Positions 1-7,000 of a stretch of 10,232 bases of DNA are shown here, in pieces; the first letter of the stretch is position 1, and each line of letters opens with the position of its first letter. The stretch is from JBIKLM01 sp044375105 (GTDB lineage Bacteria; Planctomycetota; UBA1135; GCA-002686595): NCBI GenBank assembly GCA_044375105.1, contig JBILNK010000157.1:1-10232 (forward strand), given 5' to 3'. A program made the position numbers and the translations under genes. The notes under the pieces were generated by a model, which saw only the letters and a list, made by a program, of their open reading frames with translations, had not been told where the DNA came from and did no database searches.

Positions 1-16
1 GCTCCCTCCCGCAACC

Positions 17-66
17 CCGTCCCCCGCCACTCCGTCCCCCGCCACTCCGTCCCCCGCCACTCCGTC
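17..66. repeat. 15-bp tandem repeat, three full copies plus a partial one
   Basis: The unit CCGTCCCCCGCCACT is repeated without change at 17-31, 32-46 and 47-61, and a fourth copy begins at 62 (CCGTC) before decaying. It lies 3' of the SRP RNA on that gene's strand. No open frame I can support covers it. It may be a slippage-prone minisatellite in the spacer between ffs and whatever gene lies beyond base 1. No function can be assigned. Confidence 0.9.
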
Positions 67-102
67 ATCCCCCTGGACCGCCCAAGCCCCCCCCGCTGAG
101 AC

Positions 103-218
103 GACCCAGCGGAGGGCCCGGCTCCCGCACCTGGAGATCTGACCTTAGGGCTGCTCCGTTCCCGGCCTGACCCGGTTCGATCGACCTCCATCGCAGTCAC
201 CGGACCCACCGCTGGGCC
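103..218 (-). ncRNA. ffs: Signal recognition particle RNA, 4.5S type
   Basis: This is the RNA core of the signal recognition particle, which binds the Ffh protein and directs ribosomes making membrane or secreted proteins to FtsY. On the minus strand the Ffh-binding tip reads GTCAGG, CCG, GGAA, CGG, AGCAGCC. The GGAA tetraloop (rc of 159-162) is closed by CCG/CGG and followed by the conserved internal loop. The ends pair in one long hairpin: GGGTCCGG (207-200) with CCGGGCCC, then a T-T mismatch, then CCCAGCGG (216-209) with CCGCTGGG (112-105), with a wobble pair beyond. The tetraloop lies exactly midway between 103 and 218. The length of about 116 nt matches 4.5S RNA (114 nt in E. coli) and leaves no room for an Alu domain. 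The exact ends are inferred from pairing. The tRNA-Ser genes lie upstream on the same strand. Confidence 0.9.
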
Positions 219-380
219 GACCCGAGACGCGCACATCGCGCACTCTACCCCTTCCCCGCCCAAACCCATCCCAAGCCTCGGCGCCGAAGCCCGCGCCCCC
301 GAATCCGCCAAGCCCCAACCAGCCCGCGCCGCCTCCAATCCACAGCCCAGAGCACCCCCTGCCCAAAACCCCACAGAGCG

Positions 381-470
381 CAAATCCCCGGGAAGGCTGA
401 AACCCCCGGGGAAGACGAAATCCCCAGGGGAAGCGAAAACCCCGGGGGGAAGCGGAAACCCCGGGGGGGG
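381..470. repeat. Five tandem copies of an 18-bp unit with a CCCCGGGG palindromic core
   Basis: The units run 381-398, 399-416, 417-434, 435-453 and 454 to about 470. The consensus is roughly GAAAYCCCCGGGGAAGC, with Y being C, T or A in different copies. The spacing is 18, 18, 18 and 19 bp. Each core is a near-perfect inverted repeat, so every unit could form a short hairpin or bind a dimeric protein. The copies differ at one to several positions, so this is not a recent perfect duplication. The array lies 3' of tRNA-Ser(GGA) and 5' of ffs on the transcribed strand. Role unknown. Confidence 0.85.
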
Positions 471-493
471 TCGGGGGGGGGGTCGGGTGGGGG
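463..493 (+). repeat. G-run tract with G-quadruplex potential
   Basis: On the plus strand the runs are G8 (463-470), TC, G10 (473-482), TC, G3 (485-487), T, G5 (489-493). Several runs of at least four G separated by one or two bases fit the usual intramolecular G-quadruplex pattern. A transcript reading from tRNA-Ser(GGA) towards ffs would be C-rich here, so the G-rich strand is the template strand. Whether it folds in the cell is not visible from sequence. Confidence 0.75.
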
Positions 494-530
494 AATTTCA
501 GGTGGGGGAATTTCAGTTGGGGGAAATAAT
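486..530. repeat. 15-bp tandem repeat abutting tRNA-Ser(GGA)
   Basis: The unit GGTGGGGGAATTTCA occurs perfectly at 486-500 and 501-515. A diverged third copy runs from 516 and reaches the encoded CCA of tRNA-Ser(GGA). On the transcribed minus strand it directly follows the tRNA 3' end and reads TGAAATTCCCCCACC. There is no stem followed by a T tract, so I do not call it a terminator. Confidence 0.85.
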
Positions 531-622
531 GGCGGAGAGGGTGGGATTCGAACCCACGATGCCGGGGATACCGACATACACGCTTTCCAAGCGTGCTCCT
601 TCAGCCGCTCGGACACCTCTCC
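530..622 (-). tRNA. tRNA-Ser, anticodon GGA
   Basis: The minus strand folds as a class II tRNA. The acceptor is GGAGAGG (622-616) pairing with CCTCTCC (540-534), followed by discriminator G and a genome-encoded CCA (532-530). The anticodon stem-loop reads ACGCTTGGAAAGCGT, giving anticodon GGA, which reads UCC and UCU serine codons. The long variable arm ATGTCGG/CCGGCAT forms seven pairs and is typical of serine tRNAs. The T arm is GTGGG-TTCGAAT-CCCAC. It lies 277 bp downstream of tRNA-Ser(CGA) on the same strand and upstream of ffs. No clear promoter of its own is seen. Confidence 0.97.
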
Positions 623-899
623 GCACCGAACCGACTAGCCGAACCCAGGTCGATCGGCCTGGATCCGGTGATCTGGAACACCTGGCGCTGCGCCACCCCA
701 GGAGCGCCCGGGTGCGAGCCCTGCAGCTCCGTCGTGCCCGCGACGGGGGGCCTGAAAAACGCGCCCAGCGGGCCAGCCACTGCGGGCGCTGGACCGGCCG
801 GTGCCGGCGCTGGCGGGCGTGGACGGAGCAGGCCAGGGCCCCTGGATTTGCGGCGCCTTTAGCTCCGGCTCGGACAGCTTCAGCCGGCCCGAAAAAAAA

Positions 900-989
900 T
901 GGCGGAGAGGGAGGGATTCGAACCCCCGGTGCCCTGTTGGACACACTGGTTTTCGAAACCAGCCCATTCGGCCGCTCTGGCACCTCTCC
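900..989 (-). tRNA. tRNA-Ser, anticodon CGA
   Basis: This is a class II tRNA with acceptor GGAGAGG (989-983) pairing with CCTCTCC (910-904), discriminator G and encoded CCA (902-900). The anticodon stem-loop CTGGT-TTCGAAA-ACCAG gives anticodon CGA, which reads the UCG serine codon. The variable arm GTGTCC/GGGCAC forms six pairs. The T arm GGGGG-TTCGAAT-CCCTC has one G-U wobble. The acceptor stem is identical to that of tRNA-Ser(GGA), as expected for two substrates of one seryl-tRNA synthetase. A run of eight T follows the CCA immediately on the transcribed strand (899-892). Confidence 0.97.
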
Positions 990-1522
990 GCCCGATCTGG
1001 CACGCAGCTTGCCGCCCGCCAGGTCGAATGCTGTTGATCTTCAGGCGATCCGCGTGGAGGCGATCTGCTCGGCTCCCGGTCAGCGAAACCGGTCAGCGAA
1101 ACCGGTCAGCGAAACCGGTCGGAGATGCCAACACACGCTACGAACCGCCAATGTCGCCGACATGCGGCTCCGGGGGTGGAGCACGGGTGCGGTCGGCCGG
1201 TCTGAGAAAGAACCCAGCGAAAAAGCCCGCTGGAGGGCCGCGGAGTCTAGAGGCCGCCGCGCCCAGGGGCAACCGCGGCGAGCAATTCCCGGGGAGCCGT
1301 GTGTCGGAAGGGCAGCGGGGCCCCCGACCGCACCGCAAGCCGATGGCCTCCGGAAGCCATGCAGGGGAGTTAGCGGGGCGGCCCACACGGCGCCCGGATG
1401 GCCGCCCGAAGGCACGCTCACGGGCTGGACCGACGGCTCGGGCGCAGCCCAGGTCGCCGCTCCTGGGCTATTCGGGTCCGCTCGTCCCGCCAGCCCGGCA
1501 GCCGGCGTCCGGGCGACCGGAG
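990..1522. other. Non-coding spacer between tadA and tRNA-Ser(CGA)
   Basis: I recognise no gene in these 533 bp. Open frames are long on several strands, but they are compositionally biased shadows and match no family I know. The spacer holds the 13-bp tandem repeat at 1078-1120. It also holds a hairpin with arms 1493-1498 and 1509-1514 (GCCCGG/CCGGGC), 8 bp past the tadA stop. That hairpin has no T tract after it, so it is at most a weak transcript-end structure. Confidence 0.5.
1078..1120. repeat. 13-bp tandem repeat, three copies
   Basis: The unit GGTCAGCGAAACC is repeated without change at 1078-1090, 1091-1103 and 1104-1116, with a fourth start (GGTC) at 1117-1120. Unit ends are complementary (GGT...ACC), so each junction forms the palindrome ACCGGT. 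It lies about 90 bp upstream of tRNA-Ser(CGA) on that gene's strand. It could be slippage-derived or a small cluster of protein sites. Nothing else supports a function. Confidence 0.9.
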
Positions 1523-2029
1523 TCAGGGCTGGGGACGGCGTTTGGCCCTGAAGAAGCCGAGCAGCAGGGCTCGGGATTCTTCGGCCAGGAGGCCTTCCCG
1601 CCAGGCGATGCGGTGATTGGCGCCGGGTAGGTCGAACAGCCGGGCCAGGGAAGCCCCTCCGCCGAATTTCGGGTCCCGGGTGGCCCAGACCACCTCGGCC
1701 AGACGTGCGTGGAGCAGGGCGCCCGCGCACATCAGGCAGGGTTCCAGGGTGGTGAACAGGCGCGCTCCGACCAACCGAGAGACGCCCAAGCGGCGGGCGG
1801 CGTCCCGCAGGACCAGGATCTCGGCATGGGCGCAGGGGTCGACCGTCTGACGGGTGCGGTTGTGGTCGGCAGCCAGAGGCCGCCCCGCCACCACCAGCAC
1901 CGCGCCCACGGGGACCTCGTCGAGTTCGAGGGCCAGACGCCCCTGACCGAGGGCCAGCTCCATCCAGGCCCGCTCTTCAGGGCTGAACGGGGCGCTCAGG
2001 TCGGAGGGGGGCTGGGCTTCAGCGGCCAT
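1523..2029 (-). CDS. tadA: tRNA-specific adenosine deaminase TadA
   Basis: The 168-residue protein is a zinc-dependent cytidine/deoxycytidylate-deaminase-fold enzyme. In bacteria this family deaminates A34 of tRNA-Arg(ACG) to inosine so that one tRNA reads CGU, CGC and CGA. The active-site signatures are HAE at 68-70 (zinc ligand H68, proton shuttle E70) and PCLMC at 97-101 (zinc ligands C98 and C101). The motif TRDPKFGGGAS at 117-127 is the TadA-type segment after the active site, supporting TadA over a general cytidine deaminase. Length is normal. The ATG at 2029 leaves about 20 residues before the first helix; an internal Met at residue 23 would cut into it. No clear Shine-Dalgarno precedes the ATG. 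Its substrate tRNA gene lies 315 bp upstream on the same strand, and two tRNA-Ser genes and ffs lie downstream. Confidence 0.95.
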   Translation of the reverse strand: MAAEAQPPSDLSAPFSPEERAWMELALGQGRLALELDEVPVGAVLVVAGRPLAADHNRTRQTVDPCAHAEILVLRDAARRLGVSRLVGARLFTTLEPCLMCAGALLHARLAEVVWATRDPKFGGGASLARLFDLPGANHRIAWREGLLAEESRALLLGFFRAKRRPQP

Positions 2030-2344
2030 GGCCTGGAGCTTCTGCGTCGGGCGGCGCTTGGACGGAAGCTGAGCAGTCCCCTCGGCTGCTCGATCGACCG
2101 GCTCCGGACCGGCCCAGGCGCCTCGCGGTGCTGCGGGGAGCAGGAGTCCAGAGTGCCTGAGGGCCCCGCGCGGCCCCCCTTCCGGAGGGCGCGGGGGCGA
2201 AGGCTTCTAGACCAGCGCGTCGGCGGATCCCCGCTTTCTCGAAACGCGCCCGATGCCGCCGGTCCCAGCCCCCGCCGCAGCTCCCCTCGCAGGCGGCGCT
2301 GGCCGTCGGGCTTCGTCCCGCGACCTCGGGGCTCTGGCGGAGGG
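2030..2344. other. Spacer between tRNA-Arg(ACG) and tadA
   Basis: No gene is recognised in these 315 bp. The clearest structure is a GC-only hairpin with arms CCCCGCGC (2164-2171) and GCGCGGGG (2189-2196) and further pairing inside. It has no T tract on either strand, so I do not call it an intrinsic terminator. If the tRNA-Arg promoter reads through, this would be the tadA leader. No separate tadA promoter is evident. Confidence 0.5.
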
Positions 2345-2739
<395 letters not shown>

Positions 2740-3777
2740 ATGCAAGCCGATCGCAGCGAGCGGGGCGCCCGCGGCCACCTGATCCAACTCGAAGACCTGG
2801 GCAGCGAACGCCTGGAAGCGGTCCTGCGGCGCGCCGGAGACCTCAAGGGCGGGCGCGGGGCCCCCGGGGGCCTGCCCTGGACCGGGCGCTCCCTGGGCAT
2901 GCTCTTCTTCCGCGGCTCCCTGCGCACGCGGGTCTCGGTGGAGGCCGCGATCCAGCGCCTGGGCGGGCAGACCGTCAACCTGACCGCCAGCAGCGATGCC
3001 TGGGAGCTGGAAGAGCGCGAAGGGGCGACCATGGACGGGCGCGCCCCGGAGCACATCAAGGACGCTGCCAGGGTCCTGTCCGGCTACGTGGACGCCCTGG
3101 CGGTGCGCCCGGCCGTGGTGGGCTCTTCCTGGGACGTGGACCGCCGCGACGGACAGATCGCCGCTTGGGCCCAACACGCCCAGGTGCCTGTGATCAACAT
3201 GGAAAGCGCCCTGTGGCATCCGCTGCAGGCCCTTGCCGATCTGCTGACCCTGCGCGAGACCTACGGCAGTCTGGCCGGCAAGCGCCTGACCTTGGCCTGG
3301 GTGCACTCGCCCAAGCCCGCCAGCGTGGCCGTGGCCCACTCCCTGCTGACCATGGCCGCAGCCCAGGGCATGCAGGTGCGCGTGGCGCATCCGCCCGGCT
3401 TCGAACTCGACGAGCAGGTGATCCAGCGCGCCCGGGAGGGCGCCAAGGCCTCCGACGGCACCCTGGAATTCTCGCACCAGCTCGAGCCCGCTGTGGCCGG
3501 CGCCCACGTTGTCTACGCGCGCTCCTGGGGCAGCCTGGAGGCCTACGGCAACCCGACCCTCGCGGCCAGCCGGCGCGCGCGGCACACGGACTGGCGCATC
3601 GACGAGAAACTGCTGGCCCAGGGGGATCGCGCGCGGCTGATGCACGCCATGCCCGTACGGCGCAACCTGGAGGTCTCCGACGAGGTCCTCGACGGCCCGC
3701 GCTCGCTGGTCTACGCCCAGGCGCAGAACCGGCTGCATTCGCAGATGGCTCTGTTCAGCGCCTTGCTGCAGCGTTGA
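2740..3777 (+). CDS. argF': N-acetyl/N-succinylornithine carbamoyltransferase
   Basis: The 345-residue protein is a cytoplasmic transcarbamylase of arginine biosynthesis, transferring the carbamoyl group of carbamoyl phosphate to an acylated ornithine. The carbamoyl-phosphate site is SLRTR at 60-64, with HPLQ at 160-163. W88, MDG at 98-100 and NME at 153-155 are typical of the acetyl/succinylornithine branch rather than ordinary ornithine carbamoyltransferase. From remembered structures, Xanthomonas acetylornithine enzyme residues Trp77 and Glu92 align with W88 and P103; Pro at the second position is the Bacteroides succinylornithine state. The ESALWHPLQ spacing (E155 to H160) also follows the Bacteroides form. 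Oddities are HAMP at 302-305 in place of HCLP, R261 where the Xanthomonas enzyme has Lys, and E311 at its carboxylated Lys position. The start is the only ATG before the conserved region (HLIQLEDL at 13), without an adjacent Shine-Dalgarno. The family is secure; acyl specificity is inferred. Confidence 0.88.
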   Translation: MQADRSERGARGHLIQLEDLGSERLEAVLRRAGDLKGGRGAPGGLPWTGRSLGMLFFRGSLRTRVSVEAAIQRLGGQTVNLTASSDAWELEEREGATMDGRAPEHIKDAARVLSGYVDALAVRPAVVGSSWDVDRRDGQIAAWAQHAQVPVINMESALWHPLQALADLLTLRETYGSLAGKRLTLAWVHSPKPASVAVAHSLLTMAAAQGMQVRVAHPPGFELDEQVIQRAREGAKASDGTLEFSHQLEPAVAGAHVVYARSWGSLEAYGNPTLAASRRARHTDWRIDEKLLAQGDRARLMHAMPVRRNLEVSDEVLDGPRSLVYAQAQNRLHSQMALFSALLQR

Positions 3778-3843
3778 AGGGCAAAGATCGGATCGGCTCG
3801 GGCCGCGCTTGAGCCGCAACACCCGGCTGTCCGCATGTTTTAG

Positions 3844-3861
3844 GGCCGCCGTCTGGCGGCC
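3844..3861. other. GC hairpin downstream of the carbamoyltransferase
   Basis: GGCCGCC (3844-3850), loop GTCT, GGCGGCC (3855-3861) form a perfect 7-bp hairpin, 66 bp after the carbamoyltransferase stop. No T tract follows on the plus strand, so it is not a canonical intrinsic terminator. It may still mark the transcript end or stabilise the 3' end. Confidence 0.4.
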
Positions 3862-4054
3862 GCAGTGACCGGCATCGGCGCTGCGCGGCAATCCCGGCCG
3901 CCGAGTCGCTCCAAATGAGCCTCTGAATCGCGGCCTGGAGTCAGGCCCGTTGGAGGCGCATCGAGCGCGCCGCGGGGAAGGCCCATAGCGCCGGGCTGGA
4001 GCGCCGCGGGCCGGGGGCTAAGATGCGCGCCGCTTCCCCTCCTCGCCGCGGATC

Positions 4055-7000
4055 ATGACCGAAGCCGATTTCGTCCACCTGCACGTCCACTCCGAGTACA
4101 GCCTGCTCGACGGGGCCAACCGGATCAAGAACCTGGTAGCGGCAGCGGTCAAGGACGGCCAGCGCGCCCTGGCGCTCACCGACCACGGCAACCTGTTCGG
4201 CGCGATCGAGCTGTACAAGCACTGCAAGGAAGCCGGCATCAAGCCGATCCTGGGCTGCGAGGTCTACCTGGCGCGCGGATCGCGCCGCGACCCGCACAAC
4301 CGCGAGCGCAACCCCTACAGCCACCTGACCCTGCTGGCCCGCGACCGCACCGGCTACCAGAACCTGATCAAGCTGACCTCGGCCAGCTACCTGGAGGGCT
4401 TCCATGTGCGCCCGCGCATCGACATGGAGCTGCTCTCCAAGCACAGCGCCGGCTTGACCTGCCTGTCGGGCTGCCTTTCGAGCGAAGTCAACAAGCTGAT
4501 CCGCACCGGCCAGCAGCCGGCCGCCGAGGACCTGTCGATCCGCCTGCGCGACCTGTTCGGGCCAGAGAACTTCTGGCTGGAACTGCAGCGCAACGGCATT
4601 CAGATCCAGGAGGAATGCAACCAGGCCATGCTGGAGATCTCGGCGCGCACCGGCATCCCGATCGTGGCGACCAACGACATCCATTACCTGCGCGAAGAGG
4701 ACTGCGAGGTCCAGGACGTGCTCCTGTGCATCAACACCGGGGCCAAGCGCGCCGAGAAGGAGCGCTTCCGAATGGACACGAAGACGCTCTACTTCCGCAC
4801 GCGCGCCGAAATGGCCGCAGCGTTTTCCGACCTGCCCGGGGCACTGCACGGCACCCTGGCGATCGCCGAGCAGGTCGACCTGACGATCGAGTTCGGCAAG
4901 TACCACGTGCCGCGCTACACCCCGGACGATGGCGGGGATCCGGACGCGCTCTTCGACGCGCTGCTCGAGCAGGGACTGCTGCGCAAGTACGGCGCCGAGG
5001 ACACCCGCGCCCGCGAGCGCCTCGAGTACGAAAAGCGCACCATCCGCCAGCTGGGCTTCGTCTCGTACTTCCTGATCGTGTGGGACCTGATCGCCTGGGC
5101 GCGCCGCAACGGGGTGCCGGTCGGGCCCGGGCGCGGGTCGGCCGCGGGATCGATGGTCGCCTACCTGCTCGACATCACCAAGGTCTGCCCCCTACGCTAC
5201 GACCTGCTGTTCGAGCGCTTCCTGAATGCGGCGCGGGTCTCGATGCCCGACATCGACATCGACTTCTGCAAGGAGGGCCGGGAGAAAGTGCTGGCTTACA
5301 CCCGCCAGCGCTACGGCGCCGATTTCGTGGCCCAAATCGTGACCTTTGGAACGATGGCGAGCCGCACGGTGGTCCGCGACGTGGGCCGGGTGCTCGACGT
5401 GCCGCTCAAGGACGTCGATGCGGTCGCCAAGAAGATCCCAGCGGGTCCCAACGCGCCTTCCCTGCGCGAGGCGCTCGAGACCGACGAGGATCTGATCAAG
5501 GTCAAAACCGAGCACCCCGAGCTGGCCGAGTTGTTCCAGCTGTCCATGGAGCTGGAAGGCCAGGTGCGGCACATCTCGACCCACGCGGCCGGCGTGGTGA
5601 TCGCCGACCGTCCGATCACGGACTACGTGCCGCTGTGCACCCAGGGGGAAGACGTCTCGACGCAGTGGCCGGCCCCGCAGCTCGAGGAGCTGGGCCTGCT
5701 AAAGATGGATTACCTGGGGCTGCGCACCCTGACGATCCTCGAGCTGGCGCTGCGCAACATCCGCAAGCTCGGCGGAACTCCGCCCGACCTGGACGACCTG
5801 CCCGCCGGTGACCCGGCCACCTATCGCATGCTGACCCAGGGCGACACCCTGGGCGTGTTCCAGCTCGAATCGGACGGCATGAAGAAGCTGCTGGCGCGGC
5901 TCAAGCCGGACTGCTTCGAGGACCTGATCGCGGCCTTGGCGCTGTACCGCCCGGGTCCGCTGGAATCGGGCATGATCGAGATGTTCGTGCGCCGCAAGCA
6001 CGGCCAGGAGGCCATCGAGTACCCCCACCCGGCCCTGGAGCCGATCCTGCGCGATACGTACGGCTGCATCGTCTATCAAGAGCAGGTGATGTTGATCTCC
6101 AACCACCTGTCCGGCTTCTCGCTCAACGAGGCGGACAACCTGCGCAAGGCCATGGGCAAGAAAAAGCCCGAGATCATGGCCAAATTCTCGGCCCAGTTCA
6201 TCGACGGGGCCGAGAAGAACGGCTGCCCTCGCCAAGCGGCCCAGGAAATCTGGGACAACATCATCAAGTTCGGCGGCTACGGCTTCAACAAGTCGCACTC
6301 GACGGCCTACGCGCTGATCACCTACCAGACCGCCTACCTCAAGGCCAACCATCGCGTGGCCTTCCTGGCCAGCAACATGACCTGCGAGTCGGGCGATTCC
6401 GACAAGATCCGCGCCTTCCTGGGCGATTGCAAGCGGACCCGGGTGCAGATGCTGCCGCCGGACATGCGCTTCTCGCGCTGGGAATTCGAGCCCGAACCCC
6501 TGCCGCCCGACTCCGGGCGACCGGGGGAGCACGGCATCCGGTTCGGCCTGGCCGCCATCAAGGGCACGGGGCAGAAAGCCATCGAAGCGTTGCTGCTGGC
6601 CCGCAGCGAGCACGCGCCCGGCGCCCAGCTGGCGGACCTGTGCGGCGGGGTCGACCACAACGAGGTCACCAAGCTGACCTGGGAGGCGCTGATCAAGGCC
6701 GGCTGCTGGGATTTCACGGACCTCAACCGGGGCGTGCTCGCGAGCCGGCTCGAGACTTTGATGTCCGAGGGCGCCAAGGTCGCCGCCGACCGGCGCAGCG
6801 GGCAGGGCAGCCTGTTCGGCGCCTTCAAGGATCCGGAGCCGAGCCCCGCGGTGCCGCGCTCAGGGGCGCGCAAGGACGGCGCCCAGAACCGATCGGCGCC
6901 CTCCACGAACCAGCCAGGCGAACCGGGTGCCTGGGGGCCCCGAGAGGTGCTCAAGGCCGAACGGGAAGCCCTTGGCTACTACCTCTCCGGCCACCCCCTG

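Larger units (their letters stand above)
219..529. other. Non-coding spacer between tRNA-Ser(GGA) and ffs, repeat-filled
   Basis: No credible coding region lies here. From about 240 to 375 the plus strand is C- and A-rich and poor in G and T. From 381 to 530 it is built of tandem repeats and G-runs, listed separately. A weak -10-like TAGAGT lies on the minus strand at 247-242, about 24 nt before the SRP RNA, but I find no convincing -35 element with it. The ffs promoter therefore remains unassigned. Confidence 0.6.

Noticed and set aside
381..530. CRISPR-like array
   Set aside because: Repeats are directly adjacent without unique spacers of constant length, and no cas gene is present.
513..983. 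Minus-strand open frame reading through both tRNA-Ser genes
   Set aside because: It overlaps the structural RNAs in the sense direction and has no protein family signature; GC-rich sequence keeps frames open by chance.
487..1551. Long plus-strand open frame across both tRNA-Ser genes, with peptides such as GFEPTMPGIPTYT
   Set aside because: It is antisense to two clear tRNAs. GFEPT-like peptides are a well-known artefact of translating the complement of tRNA T arms, and the remainder is GC-biased low-complexity sequence.
2164..2196. GC hairpin as terminator of tRNA-Arg
   Set aside because: It has no T tract on either strand and lies about 150 bp from the tRNA end, so only a secondary structure can be stated.
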